From assembly GCA_026413225.1 (NCBI GenBank), contig CM048576.1, positions 4,162,501-4,226,500 of the forward strand: 64,000 nucleotides of DNA. The letters run 5' to 3'. The stretch comes from Otis tarda. Lineage: Eukaryota > Chordata > Aves > Otidiformes > Otididae. Below the pieces are notes generated by a model. The model had not been told where the DNA came from, did not search any database, and saw nothing but the letters and a program-made list of their open reading frames with translations. The position numbers were made by a program, and so were the translations under genes. How positions within the stretch are numbered: the first letter of the stretch is position 1; each line of letters opens with the position of its first letter. Shown piece after piece: positions 23,601 through 38,099 of the stretch.

Positions 23601-26600
23601 CACTTTGGATTTAAATGCCTTTGGTACCATCTCAGCAGGCCATCCAGTGGGAGGCTACTGCTGTAGGGAGTGACCAGCATTTCCTCAGCACAAAGTGAAG
23701 AGCATCCCACACACAGTGAAACCTGTGGAGCTCACTGCCACAAGAAGCTAGCAAATGGCAAGGACTGAAAAGACTTGCCACGTTGCACAGGAAAGATTTG
23801 GACATTTGAGAGGGCAGGTTAGAAAGTGTGAGAGAAACACACCTTCCCTCTTTAACCAAACTCTACCAGGCAGGAGCAAAATAAGTATTTTGATCACCCA
23901 TTACAGACAACTTGAAATAGATCTGACAGTCCTAGAGTACAGGTGACAATCTAAAAAAGCACACTGGTTGGATTTGGTACTGTGATGACCATATTTTTTC
24001 AGTCATCTCACAGATTTGGTGAGAAACTGCCCCTTTACATGCACAAAGAGGGGATGTTCTGCATAGACAAAATGAAATATACACACAAGCAAAGAGGTAT
24101 CTTGAAATCTTGGCCTTTTTGCTCTCCCCTCCATCATCTGGCTATCCTCACAGCCATCACCAGACACCTGCATTATATGCAGCTATCAAGATTATTAATT
24201 TTTTAAAGTCTAATTTATTTTAGCTGCTTTCCTGAAAGCTAGCCGTAACCTGGAGTCCTTCTGCTGACACAAGACCTTTTTAAAAAAAAGTGTGCCTTAC
24301 TGTTGCTGTCGACGTTTACAAACTCTGCTGTATCCATCTGTCCAGTTAATTACTTTGTGCAGTAGCCTATTAGTTTCTTAAAAAAAAAAAAAAAAAATTA
24401 AAAAGGACCCAATTATCATTCTGGGGAGCTCCCTTGATCCCAGAGAAGCAGCACATCTCCAGTGCCACAAATGCCTTTATTACTGTTGTAAACTGACAAA
24501 CAGGCAGAGAGAGGGAAGTGCTTTGCAAGACTTTTTTATTCTGGTGAGATGAGGGCAGAATTTCCATCTCCCGCTTACGTCAAGCCCTCTGTCTTGGTGA
24601 CAGTTCCTGGTGTTGCCAGCGAGTCTCCTTGCTCTTACCTCTTCCCCAGCATCTCTCCTTCTATCCATCCCCAGTTTCTCTCTTGCACTCTTGCTTTCCC
24701 AAGCCTTCGTCTCCTTTCCACGTCCCCTGGGGCTCAGACACCTCCAAATACTAGGGACCTGGCACAGGGCAAGCGACTCGGTGGCCCTGATAAGGATGTG
24801 GCTGTGCCCACCGCTCCCTCTCTGCCGGGCACCTCCTCCCGCTCTCCCCACCACATACGTGCTAACTAATAAGTGCACGAATGGATGTTGGTGTCATTCA
24901 GCAGAATAAAGGCAGGAGGGTTTTGCTCTGGCTCGCCTTCAATGAGAGCATTTTTCCTGGAACAAGGGGCTGAATTCAGCTGCTTGGTGCTGTCTGATCG
25001 CAGTTTGTTGCCAGAGTAACGGAGGCACTGGAGCTGCCAGGGCCACGCTTCAGGGGAAGGAAGGGGCTGCTGCCTCGCACCCCGCCTGTCATCATACTGC
25101 GGAGGGCTGGGGACATGAGCAAGGGGTCCCCTGGTCCCTTTGCGAGGTGAGCTCGGGCCCCAAAGCTCCCACTCCCTGGAGTGGGAAAAGGGAGAGGCCC
25201 CTGGAGATGCAGAATCAGCTCCTGGCTTCTGCTGGAGATGTCCTCAGGTGACTCTGGACCAGCCACTCCACCCCCCTGTGAAATGGGGATACCACGTTGC
25301 CACTTTGCCACCCTGCTCCAAGCCCAACCTTAGGACCCAGCTTTGTGTCTCAAACCGGAGTCTCTGACCTGACCAAATCACCTACCTACCCCTCACTGCA
25401 GTCCCAGAGATTATAACCCAGGTTTTCCAAACGTTTATCCCCATTTGAGGGCCTAGACATACAACTGAACAGAATCGCAGTAAGGATGCTTGACAGGTTA
25501 ACGCGTCAGCTATCTCTCTGAGAACATAACTTCAGTCTCAAATAAAATGCAATGATGTCTTCCGCTTTATATAGCAAAACCTGGCCTTAGGGATCCAGCA
25601 GACCAAAGGCTGAACACAAGTGGTTTTCTTAGACAGGGAGGACATAATTTGTGCTTTGTACATTGAGAGCGCTAAGACAGCCCTCTAAGACAGAGAATGC
25701 AGTCTCTCCAGATCAAATAAAACACCCTGTGATTTTCTTTTTAAAGGGAGGACAAGTCAGAAGTTACCCCATCGCACATCTGATCCTTAAGCTCTACAGT
25801 ATACTCCAGCACTCTGCAGATCACCAGGCAACCCATGCATTTCCCTCCTTTCCCTCTCCCCATACTTAGGTATTTGTAAATTGTTTTTTCATCTCTAACA
25901 TACAACTTGACTCATTCCACAATTTTTATTTGCAGAGATTTCATAGATTAAAACAGACAGTGAAAGGACTCAAGTATATGCACCCCCAGCACTCAAATAA
26001 CTATAGACACAAGCAGGCTCAGCATTGCATGGCAAGAGCTTGCTGTTATCCAACACATGCAAACAAAGTCCACAGCCGTGCCATACCAGGGCTCTCAGAC
26101 TTCTCTGAATACGAACGAGCTCTGTCTCTCTGCCGATTCCCTCACACAGTCTCTGAAGTCAGGAGACCCAGCCAACCCTGCCACACACACTGACTTGCTC
26201 CCTTGCTGCCTGTTTTGCAATTTTAATTTCTCACCTTCCTAAACAGCAAAAGATTTATTATGCTCTTGACAGAAATATTTAATTTTCCAAATATATTTTT
26301 TTTTCCTTTCAAGGACCCTGAAAGTCTTGAGGTATAACATTTTCATATAACACCCATCCCAATTTACATAAAACCTGCTTGAAAAGAAAGGACTGCACAC
26401 CACAAGGAGCAGAGCCACTCCCAGTGCGTACAAGGGGTGCAGAGGTGTTGACACAGAGCAAAACTGGTTTATTACTGTAAAGATTGGCCCTGCTTTTATT
26501 CTCAGGAATCATGGGATACAAGTCAAGATCGTTTCCACTCTATCCCCAGTATCTCAATCATCCACTGACTGTAAAATAACATAACGCATCTCAGGTACAG

Positions 26601-26999
26601 TTTGGCCCATGCTCAAGAGGTTAATATGACTTACATAGGAGGTCTCTGGCAGATCTAGGAATTAAACCTAAGTTTGCAGTGGCTCAGGGCTGCTGCTCGT
26701 GTGTGCCTGGCACGGACTTCTCAGTAGTGAGAAGGCTAAAATTAAGGTACTAAGTACGAGCAAGCTAACCCCAAATTCCCTGCCTCCAGTGGTCTGCATG
26801 CCCCGAACCAGACCGTGCCAAGCCGTGGTTCATGAAGTTAAGCGCTCTCTGTACAGCCTCAGCCAGGCACGGGGAGAAACGCACCCGCTGCCCTGTCCAT
26901 CACGGGGGCAGATCAGGCTGCCGTGACACTGATGAAGGAACCGTGGGGAACAGGGAGTCAATGAAGAGCTCTGTTAGCCCCCCCGCCTATCCAACAAGC
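20633..26999. other. non-coding stretch with scattered A runs
   Basis: Contains A runs at 22118-22132 and 24380-24397, a pyrimidine-rich part at about 24640-24730 and a moderately GC-rich part at about 24560-25300 that is CpG-poor. The largest frame (132 codons at 24480-24878, minus) has no recognisable domain. No gene seen. Confidence 0.4.
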
Positions 27000-27215
27000 T
27001 CAATCCTTCCAAGCCATTTGTCTAATCTGTTCTTTAAAATCTCCAGTGACAGATACTCTGCAAACTCCCTTCGCAATCTATTTTAGTGCTTCACTATTTT
27101 TACTGCTCAACAATGTTTCCCGATGTCCAGCCTCAATTCTTCTTGCTCCAATTTATGCTGTTGAGAAGAGTTCATTCCCTTTCTTTGAGATTGTTTCTCT
27201 TTGATTCCTGTGGGT
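27000..27215 (-). mobile_element. ancient CR1-type LINE fragment
   Basis: Read on the minus strand, the sequence encodes a decayed version of the CR1 ORF2 tail. The piece LRLDIGKH corresponds to FRLDIRKKF in the younger copy at 8335, VKH-NRLRREF to [11 protein letters not shown], and LSLEILKNRLD to [11 protein letters not shown]. Several in-frame stops break the frame and the octamer tail is not recognisable. Divergence is much higher than in the 8.3-kb copy, so it is an old insertion, perhaps from an early sauropsid or amniote CR1/L3-like lineage. Edges are approximate. Confidence 0.75.
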
Positions 27216-30200
27216 ATGTGTTCAGTGCCGAGATGCTTTAATAAATCAAACATTACAGAACAGAATTGATGGGCCATTGTATTTGAACTGCCCTCTGCAA
27301 GACCAGCTCAGAAATTTGCTGTCATTGTATCGCCATCCAAGTCTATGCATATGGCACAGCTAAAGCAACAGCACAAATAGGAGCTCTGTGTATTGCAGTC
27401 TCAAACTGGCAAGCAAAACTGGAACTGTTAGAAACAGCCGCTCTCTAAAGGCACTGGCCTGATTTTCCCTTATGTGCTGGCCACAGAGAAGGCAGACCCC
27501 TGTACTCAGATCCAGGCACCCAAAGAATCCGTTTCTGTTTCAGAAAGGCTAATTACCTTCAGAGATGCAACAGTTGAAAGGTTATATTTTGTGCTTAAAC
27601 TGGGGACGTTGGAGTTCAGTCTCCCAGCTTTGAAGCGTTGGTTTGTGGCCTTGGGAAACCAGAAGGAGAGGAAAGCAGGGCTGTGCCAGATAGCTGGGAC
27701 CTAGCAACCGCCAATCAGAGCCAAAGCAACTCAAGCTAGTTTTTAAACAAAGTAAGAGATGGAAAAAAATCAGAGCATGCCAGGAAGCAAATGAAAGGGA
27801 AGCAAAGCTCTCTGAGTAACCACAATGCAAATAAGAAAGGCACACTCTCACACCTGTTGCTGAAGCAGAATTCCTGGGCAGCCCCTCTGCTCCCAGCTCC
27901 TCTCTTAGGCACAGAGATTCTCCTTGTTGATCCAGCTCTATGCCTCCCTTCCTTCTATGCACTCTGCTCTGGAAGGGACGCGACTCTGCTGGCCCAGGCT
28001 GTGCTCCAGCCCCACAGCCAGAGCCGACTTTGGCAGTTTTGAGTGTGGTCCTGCCCAGAGCCCAGCTTACTTCTGCCATCCTTTCTGTTTCACCACCAAC
28101 CACCAAGCACGCATTGTATGATTCACCACCTCTCTGCAGCACTCTTCTGTTCAGTGACACCTTTGCACAAGCCTACAGCATGGCTCTAGCAACTCAGCTT
28201 GTCCTGCTCGTTGGTAGCAGCCTCCCAGCAACCATCTCTGTGCCGTGCTTTAAGGCCAGGGAAGACACCCACCTGCAGCAGACACCAGGCACTGTGCTGT
28301 TGGACAGTATCTCAATACTGCTCCTCAATCAGTCAGTCCTGTCTTCTCCTGCCTGGCTTTCCTCTGCCCAGTGCTGCAAGGGCCACGGGACTCAAAAGCT
28401 TGTCATCTTCATAGACAGATGGGAAAAGCAAACAAGGCAGCAAACTGTCCTCCTCATTTTATGGGCCGGACGCTTGCTTTCACACCTCAACAATAACTGC
28501 TGGACTGCAGATAGCTAGAATCCAGATATATGCCTCCATTAGAATACTTTCCTTCTTATTTTCATTCTTCCAGACTACTCTATCATGCTGTTACACCCTT
28601 TCTGTCACTTCTTTATCTCTCTTTAGTCCATGCAACCTTCTTTTTCCTTCTTACAGGCACTTTGCCCAAGAAGGATGGGACAGCAGGCCCTAACTAATCA
28701 CCGGAGACATTAACAACTGCATAAGCAATTATTTGCAAGCCCTGTTTCCCTAATGAATTCCATCCTGTGCCTCTGCAGGCTGTATCCATTTGTCCCCTGC
28801 ATTTTGCTCCCCGAGCCCATAAAGAACTTTTCCCTGTCATCATTAGGGCTGGTGTCTTTTCATATTCACTGACTAACTGCTCCCGGCGGTTCCATGTTAC
28901 TCTGTGCCTTTTAAAAAAATTCCATGTTACTTCATTTCAGTTGCAAAATAACAATAACCCAAAATACAAACCAATTCTCAACTCTCTTGGACAGGAGTGG
29001 GTACACGACATCAAAACATACAGACACACAAGTACGCCTCATTCTGCTAGACTAGAGCAGCAATGCAGACACACCAATCAAGCCACACTTAAATGCTCCC
29101 TGTTGTTTAAATTAAGTAGATACATCCACACCTAGGAAGGGGGAAGAAAAAAAAAAAACACCAAAAAAAACCCCACCCAATCAACACATACACAGCAACT
29201 GGCTTGATAATTCTCATCATCTGAAAGCCATTTCTCCAATAATTAGAGGTTTCAGATGCTCTGACAAGGCTAACACTAGTTCCACCCACAGGGCAAAGTT
29301 CAGGAAGAGAATCTGGAAAAAAAGTGAACAAAAAATGTGCAGTGAATTAAAACTCAGAAGTTAGTCATCTCAGTGGGAACATCCAAGTACACAAGTCAAC
29401 AGCTTCCTTTAATTAAAAAAAGTAATCTCAATCTGTTTTACACCGCTTTTTTTTTTTTCTTTTAAGGATAGGAAGTGTATTTGAAACTTTTAATAGAAAT
29501 TAAGTATTGCCTGGTTGTCCAAAGCTAGATGTTTCCACATCCCACATTATTCGCAATTAAGAAGAGTGGCATAGGGTCATACAGATCCAAATTCTCCCAA
29601 AGAAAATATCCTTTATGAATATATATATCCATTGCTCTTTGAAGATGGGGTGAAAGATCATCTGAAACAGTACTCACTTGTAGCACTTGCTGTTCCTAAC
29701 AGTGTCAAGAATCTAACATGCCATGGCCACAAAGCACACCACAAGTGTCAGTGAATCTAGCTTGTCTATCATTAGAAAACTGAAGTTCATGTATGTTTTT
29801 TAAAACTGAATTTAGTTTTTTCCAACCATTTAATCCTTTGCATTAGGATCCCATGCAACCGGAGTCCCTCACTGGTGCTCAGAGCTCTCTGGTTTTAACT
29901 GCTCTACAGGTACAGGACAGATTCTGCCCAGAAAAGCTCACAGACTCACATCCCAGTTCAAGAGAGCTTCCCTTTTCAGAAGAGATACTCAAAACATAGC
30001 ACCTGAACTCACCCACTCACTCACTTTCCTGAATCAGGACTTCAGGGACTGCTTGCACAAACAGGAGAGAAAGAGCAAGAAGCAGGGCTGGGTTTCTTTG
30101 CTGAGGACCGGATTAGGATCTTAGGCACATCCAGGAGGTTCAGAGCCTCCCACCGCCTGGCCATGCATGCTTGGCCTGTACCTCTAACCAAGCTGGTGCC

Positions 30201-33200
30201 ACAGCAGAATCTAAGTGGTGAAGGGGATTTTCCCGTTTTCCACCAAAGCTAAAGTAAGTCTTTATGTAGAGAGACTCTGGCTTTGCTCAGCCCCGCACTG
30301 TTATAGCCTATCTCACTCAGGGTGAGGCCATTTAATTTGGCTGCTTGAGCTGGTGTGCATGAAGTAGCTAGTGAGACAGACAACAGGCAGCCCAGAGGCA
30401 TTTACAGTCAGCTGGGAAGGTCACTCCTATCCAGCAAGTTTTTTCTGGGATGTCACTTCACCTAGATCCAAGTTTTCACAGTCACACCCAAGAAAGGAAC
30501 CAGCCTTTGTACGCAACCAAGCCCTACTTGCAGATATTCCTTCTTTTTCCCCACCCTAAGCCTCTTCACCCTGGACACTTGGCTCTACATTTATCAGCAT
30601 GCCTTGAAAAGCAGCAGAGCTCCTGCTCTCTGGGATGCTCGTCACAACCACAGCCCTTTTAATTATAAGAAAGTTTAAAAAGCCAGAATACAGAACAGCT
30701 GCACACAGGGCCACTCAGGGTGAGCATGTTACACACGCACAGCAGTAATCACAGCCCCCCGAGGCACAGTTTATCAGCTGCTCTCGTGGGGCCCACCCAC
30801 ACTCACCTGCACTACAGGAGGCTCTTAGATATTAGATATGAGCCTGGCATCTTCCCTGTCCCTGCGCAAGCTCCTCTGCTTTGTCTCGCCATGCCTTCTC
30901 TGGGCTTTTAAGTTTGCACCATTAAGTGGCCTTTAAAAGTCTATCATGCAGTTCCTGTTAGACAGGCTATACGTGACAGAGAGAGGAGGTGGTAGAGGAT
31001 AAAAACGAAATAAAAGTAGCCAAAAGCTGGCAGAAGAAACACACACAAAAATTTAATTTCAGAGCAGTGACTTCATGTTTACAGCAGGGGCTTGGGAGTT
31101 CACATTGCAAGTTTGTGGGATGAGCAGGGCTAATTTTGACAGATCAGGAGATGCATGTTCAACTCTTTAGTTCTGCCCCAGGGTTTTTCACTTTGTCCCA
31201 GGCAGATCGCTTTATCCTCCTGCAATGCCTTTGTGAAGAAAAGCACTAAGGACAATCTCCTCATCTAAGGGCAGTACATTTTTTGCAGCTCTGCACAGTG
31301 GCTAGTGCTGTGGCACAAACCACATTCCACACCTCCACATCTTCTGCTCGCTAGCCTTCCCCAGCCCACAGGCATCAACACTGAGCAAAAAAACAGTCCA
31401 TCTTTTTCTCCTTCTCCACTGCCTCCATCATAAATTCAATGTCTTCCAATTGGGAGAAAAAGCCCAAATTTTAGTCCAGGGCCTACTGTTCAAGGTACCT
31501 CTAGTACAAAATGTTCTGCTCTGCCATTTGAAGGCAAACCACCTCCAGCAAAAAAAAAAAAAACACCAACCAAACAAACTAACAGCTGCTGTCACTTTCT
31601 TGCTGCTCAACCAGCTCAACAGATTGCAGTTCTGGGTCACTGGGAAGCACCTTTTCTCCAGTGCTCCCACCAGACCAAGAGAGGTTTCCTGCAGAAACAA
31701 TATCCTCATGACGGGCAAGGCAGAGCTGTCCAGGCAAAGCAGCTGTGGTTTATGAGCAGGGGGGAATTATTCACATTCAAAGTACTGTTAAGCTTCCCTC
31801 CTCTTTTTTATTGCTCACATCCTGCTCCCCTCCCCAGGAGCACTCCCAGGGCTGACTGACTTCCAAAATACATGATGCCAAGAAAGCATCAGTTCAACCA
31901 GCAAGAGCTGGGGGCATGGGGACGTGATCCAAACAAAAGGCGTAACAGACTCCAGGTCATCTGCTGAGCTTCTCAGTGCAGAAGACAAAGCCTTGCATAA
32001 GAGAGGCAGAGAAAGATAAAAATTCTGGCACCAACTCAGCAGTGAAGTGGAAATAACTCAACTGTTCCCAACACAGGTGTAGGTTCCTGCATTTGACCTT
32101 GACAAAATATTCAGGGCCGGTGCTCACAACTGTGGCCACTGCTAAACAGAAAACATCAATAGTGTTTGTATTAAATGATACCAATAATTTGTCAGCTACG
32201 CTGGGAACAGGGAGAACTTGCAGTAACACCAAAGACATCCCAGTGGCAATAGCTTGGAAGATCATGACTCTCACACTGCAAAGCCAGGTCAGTTGATGAT
32301 AGGTTCAGTGTTTCAGATTTTCACTTGAACAAAAGTTCAACCCTTCACCAAGAAAGAGATTAATTTATTTACCAGATTGGAGCTCTTCATTAAAGCATGA
32401 ACACCTCAGTAATGGAAATAAAATGAACTAGAAACCCTCTTGCCACTGCTCCAGGACAAGGTAGCAGATTTTCTCAACCCCCTCCCATTCATCGTGAGTC
32501 CTAACGGTCCCATAAACACACTCTCACTCAGTCAGGGACTCCCAGGATATAACATTGGGATGGTACTTTACCAAGGGAGGCACTAGTCTGACTAGAAAGA
32601 CCATCCCACAGCATGCCACACATCCACACTGGAGACACCACACCCGCACTCCTGAATCACTTCCTCCTGGGCTGGCTGTGGGGAGTCACAGCTTCTCAGC
32701 TTTCAGCTTCCCACTGAAAGCACCAGCTCTTCAGTATCAAATTTTGGTGGTGGAAAAGGAAAAGAAGAGGCTCCCCTTAACCCAGCTTCAGTCTCCACTC
32801 CATAAAAAGGCTACAGCAAAACTCTTCATTAGTCATGGCTGGCAAACTTGAAAGGAATAAAGGGAACCAATGAGTAATGCAACACTATAAAAACATAACA
32901 ACCCCAATAATGGGAAAATCAAAAGCCAGCACAAAACCTCCACATAAACAAAGCTACAGAAACAGGAGCACTTGAGCCAAGGTGTATAGCTCAAAAATTC
33001 CAACTGCATTTTGAGCATTTCATCTGAATTGTTGCTATACACACCAGCTTGGAAATGGTGGTTTTCTAGTCCTGACATATGCAGAAATGCATAGACACAA
33101 CCATCGTCTCCATCATCCTGGGAATCTCTTCTAAACGTTGCCATTCCAAGAGAAGCAGGTGAAGGGTAGTGGCTCTATCTAGCATATGTGACAGCTCTAA

Positions 33201-36200
33201 AAGCTGCATTTATGCAAGCAAATGGAGCATATCAGCTGCACTGTATTAACACCAGTGTCTGCAAACGGGACTCAGATATTTTTGTTGCTGTGACTGGAAA
33301 TTTGCTCAACATACAGTCAAGGAGAAAACTGCTTTGAGTTGTACTTTCAGAACAGCATTTCTACCTCCTGTAGCATTGATCCATCTTTATCTGCCACATT
33401 GCAAGAGTGTAGTCTTGTCCATGCTTTGTACGCAGAGAGAAGTGAGGAACGGCTTTCCAATATAGGGCCCTTACCAACCAACCAGCAAATCTACCCGCAC
33501 AGAGTGGAAAACAACCCAAACTGCTGTAATTCGCAGCAGGATTAACCCTGCAGACCCCTGCTAGCAATGCACAAATTCTATCAATTACCTCAGCTAAGGA
33601 CTATACAGAGCTTTAAGCCAAAGCTGATTTGATCATTCAACTCATGATTTCCAATATATTGCTAAAAGGCCTGGATCCCCAGCTCAAGAGAATCCCTGCC
33701 TTCATTTCAGCTGGTGGATGGAAAGCGAGTTTCTGGTTCTCGTGGCCCTGAAGAAAAGTTTAAAGCTGCACACTGCCAAAAACTGAATAGGCAAAATTAA
33801 TAATAAAAATAAAATAATAAAAAAGATGGCACTGTTTTCTCTTTGGAGCTTTAACCTCCCTGCCACAGGTTTCTTCCCAGTCTCACCAAGCTCTCCTTGC
33901 ACATGCACGGCCATATCTGCCCCCCCAATGCTACTGACCCAGCACACCTGAGCCCAGCACAGGCACTGCCCTGGCACAGCCCATCTCTTCGCACCCTGCT
34001 GCCACACCACTTTCCAAAATGAGGGACATAACCACGGAGTGGGGAGGAGGTGGGCACCAGAATATATCCTGGGCATGCACGATGGACAAGACTGAAATCA
34101 TTGCTAGTTTCTAAGCTGATCCACTTTTTAAGGGCACTTTTTGGGAAGCGACAGCACTCACGTTCTGCAGTCTACGTAATCTCATACAAGGACATGTTCT
34201 CAGAGGACACCAATGAATATTTAGGCTGACCAAACTCATAACCTTTGCAACAGTGAAAGACAGTGATGTGAATGTCCCACCTGAACAGTCACTTTGCATC
34301 ATTTTCCAGCACCTCTACCTGCCCTGCAGCCTCTGGAGGAAGACCACAGCAAGGGAGCCAAAAGTTCAGTGCAATGGAAAGAGAAGCTGAAGAAACATCA
34401 CACTGATGAGGGCTTTAGGAGCATATGGTCCTGTAAGGAGTCCTCTTTCCTTGCTTGTGTCTGCAGAATGGCTGAAATAAGATGTCAGCAGGATGCACAG
34501 AGCCACGCTGTAGCACCGCTCTTGGACACGTCAGCAAAGCTCTGCCAGTCCTGACACACTGCAAGGAGGAGAAGTCATCTGCACCCCAACTTTGGAGCCA
34601 GAGAGGAAGGGAGAACAATCAGGGAGCACAACGGGACTCTCAGGACCACCCAGCAGCAAACCATCCTTTGTACAGAGCCTGGGACAAAGTCCCCAGCAGC
34701 CCAGGGTGGCCACAGCCATCACTGCTATTGGGGGGCTGACATTAATAGCGCAGTACTAAATCGGCAGAGAGGCTGACCAGGTAATCCCCAGTCCCTCTAA
34801 GACTTTGTCCACATGGCTATACTCATGAAATTAAAGTAGGCTAAACCAAAAAAAGCATTTGAGGACAAACTTGCTTCCCCATGAAAGCTTTTCCAAAGAA
34901 CTTAATAGGTTTTAACAACATATTTTAACACCATACATTTATTAAGTCATTTTCCTATTCCTGAATGCCATCTGTACAAATCTCTTAACTTGTGCTATCC
35001 TCCCAGCTTTATAGCAGCTGGAATAAACCAGCAGGATTTTCTCTTGACATGATGATATTCCCAGAGACCTAAGAGCTATAGAGTGAATTCTTATACAATA
35101 TGATAATTGACTCAGTCTCCAAAGGATAAACATGTCAAGATACAAAAATCATTTTTTTTTCTTACCAATGCAATGAAGATGAGATTGAAAATGTCATGTT
35201 CTGGGTGTATGAGCAATATTCTCATAACTTATCATCTAAAATAAATTGTTCTATCATTTGTACTAGTTAGAAGATATTCCAAGTCAGACAAGCTGAAAAG
35301 CAGAAGTTCAAACACACTTAGCATGGCAGAAAGAATATTAATCCCCCCCCCATCACTACAAATGTTAGATCATAGTCTCTCACCTAGGGTCAATTAATCT
35401 TTCAAAAGTGCTTGAGTCCACCAAACACACAGCAGAAAGATCATAAAGACCAGTCCATGGCTTCAGGAAAGCCCACTGTAAATCTTAAAGATTTCCTGCA
35501 AAATCTGGCAGAGAAGAAGTAATTGAATATGCAAAACAGCACCATATTATGTCACAAGTATCCTTCTTCAAGAAAAATACAATTACTTTGGACACGTTGG
35601 ATCACACAGTGGATACAGAAGAGAAGCATCGTTTAGCGCAGGGGATTATTGGAATGTGCTGCCAGCTCCTCATCTCACATTACAGAAGTACTCGGAGGAC
35701 TCAAGGACTTGTGGATCCGGGTGCTATGTCAAACCTTCCTGCTCTCCTGCATCTGCCTGGCCCGGCTGCCGACGTGCTGCGCAAGGGCTCAGCCAAGCTG
35801 CTGCACCAGCCTTTTGCTCACCAGCGTGCGTATCTTGCACAGGAATCTTTGCACACCTGCACACGCACAAGCTCCCCAGGCAGCCTGAAGGGCTTTGCTA
35901 AGTGCTGGAAAAGGCTTTGGCAGGTCTCCAGTGAAAAGTATTACATGAGCACACACGCAGCCTCATTGCTACACAGCAGTTACCTCAAACAACTTGTCCA
36001 TGATTACCTGACTATGGAGCCATTTACGTAAAACACCATAGTAGAGCGAGGTTTTGGTTTTCCTTCCCCCCTCCCATTCCCATAAAAAACTATGCACTTC
36101 CATAATTGAACCTTCAGCAACAAAAAGCCTCTAATGAATGAAGCAATTTCTGGGGAAACTCAGACCCTAAATCCACACAGACAACAGCTCTTGGCCTGAG

Positions 36201-38099
36201 TTCAAATGCATCCCCCTGCTTAAATTCTTGTCTCAGGCCACTTAAAAACCCTGAAGTATTAGGGTGCATTAAAGGTACTTGGAGAGAACAAGGATGACAT
36301 GCAGGTTGAGATTACTCCGAAGAGGAGGAGACGATGCTAATTATACTGCTGGTAAAATGGAATCACTGGTGGAGAAAAAACTAACAGTCAAGACAGCTAA
36401 CTGGTGCAAGAGCAGCTATACTATTTAATCAGTGGTAGGCCATCCACCTGAAAGGAGAATAACAGATGATATCAAGGTAGTGACAGACAATCAATGAGCA
36501 CTCAATTAACAGTTACAAAATTACTAACTTAAGCAAAACGTGTTTCTGCAAATGGTAATCTCTCCCTCGTACTGATACAACCCTAATTTAATTTTCTTTA
36601 GTGCACCAACATCAAATATTTAAAGAAAAAATTCAGATGCTACCATATGAAAGGAAACACCCTTTGATCCTGCAAAGAGCCAAGTCAAAGGGGTGGAAGG
36701 AGACAAGATAAGGCTGCAGGATGCCCATCTAGCAACACTGTCCATCTCGAGGCAGGAGGCAGCACAGTCCTATCAGAGAGCACTGGCTCAACAGCCTGGA
36801 GATGCAGACTTGGATGCCCCTCTGCCCCAGTCACTTGTGAAACGTGCTTTGTTTCAAGGTGCAACATGTCACTGCATTTTCTTGCCACTACTCTTTTTTC
36901 CCTTCTGCTTTGCCTTGCAGCTTCCAGGTTGGCGAGGAGCTAGGTATTAGGTGAAAGTAACCTTCCCGAGCATACCGTGTGCCCTAATTAACACGCCAGC
37001 CGCTGACTGACTGGTAATGATACCTCTTAATCTCTCTCCCCGAGTTTGCTGAACATGTCTCAGGTGGTGGCACAAGGGATTTGTGGTTGCAGCATCCTTT
37101 GTTTCTGCGCAGGCACACGCTGGAGGCTTTGAAGGTTTGCATGTCTTGTGGAAAAGCAAGAGGAAAGTGGGTCTGATGAAAGCAGAACCCCTTCAACCAC
37201 CCTAAGCATTTCCAAACACCAGCTTTCTCACACAGAAGAAAATCCAGGGAAGGGCAAGGGAAGAGGGAGGAAGGTTGCTGGAGGAGTCAGTTGGGAAAGG
37301 AAGACGGGTGATCCAAAGAATTGTACTGAAATTTAGTGCACAGGAAACTCTGGGACTCTGCTCTACATCATTGTCCCAAGGAACAAACTTCCCTACTTCA
37401 TACAGTCGATACACGATTCCATTGACCCCAAGTGCCCTGCAGCGGTAACCGCAGATTTCTAGCCACCTTTTGCCCTCCATATGGAGCAATTTTGGGCAAG
37501 ACACTTCAAGTTCCAGCTGTAGAGTCTCGCTAGAAGCAGGTCAGTTTTTGGACAAAGCTTATGCTCCTTGTTCCTATCCTAAAACAACAGTGGGAAGAGG
37601 GGATTCTTCAATTGTTGTTCAAACAAAGGAGTCATCCTCGCAAGCAAAAGCTCAGCAAGGGTGACAGTTTAGCACATACAGCACCGTGCCATTATGGCCT
37701 GAGTCTCTGCCCAAGACCTAGAAACAGGCTCAGCTGACAACAACCCAATCCCTTCTAAACTACAGCCTAAAGCCTTGCTGGATTTTGTGTCCCATCCCTC
37801 CCTCCAAAAAAAAAAAGAAAAAAAAAAAAGGGAAGCAATTCATGACAAAACTGAAAGATTTGAAGGACAATAATGACCATTTTGAAAATCTTGTTTTGCT
37901 TGTTATTGACTCATGCTGAGTTTTCCCACACCAAGCCTTCACAGCCGGTAGTTGACCTAAAAGAACTCTGCAAGATGTATCATTTCAATTTAAAAACAGC
38001 AAATGTACCAAGTACTGGGTAATTTGCTCCTGTGCTTAAATATAAAGCTGTACAAAAATAAAACATGCCTTTATCTCACTTGAATTTACCTAGCTTCAG
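27216..38099. other. non-coding stretch, no gene supported
   Basis: The block at about 27290-27430 is repeat-free and could be constrained. Two 192-codon frames overlap on opposite strands (27582-28160 minus, 27940-28518 plus), but neither resembles a known protein. A 160-codon frame at 35549-36031 is also unrecognised. Short homopolymers occur near 29150, 29449, 31548, 35343 (C run) and 37806. No CpG island or RNA gene. Confidence 0.4.

Noticed and set aside
27582-28518. Two overlapping 192-codon frames on opposite strands
   Set aside because: No recognisable domain, no supporting splice sites, and mutual overlap in stop-poor, GC-leaning DNA suggests chance.
35549-36031. 160-codon plus-strand frame
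   Set aside because: No domain, no codon-like composition against its neighbours, no splice support.
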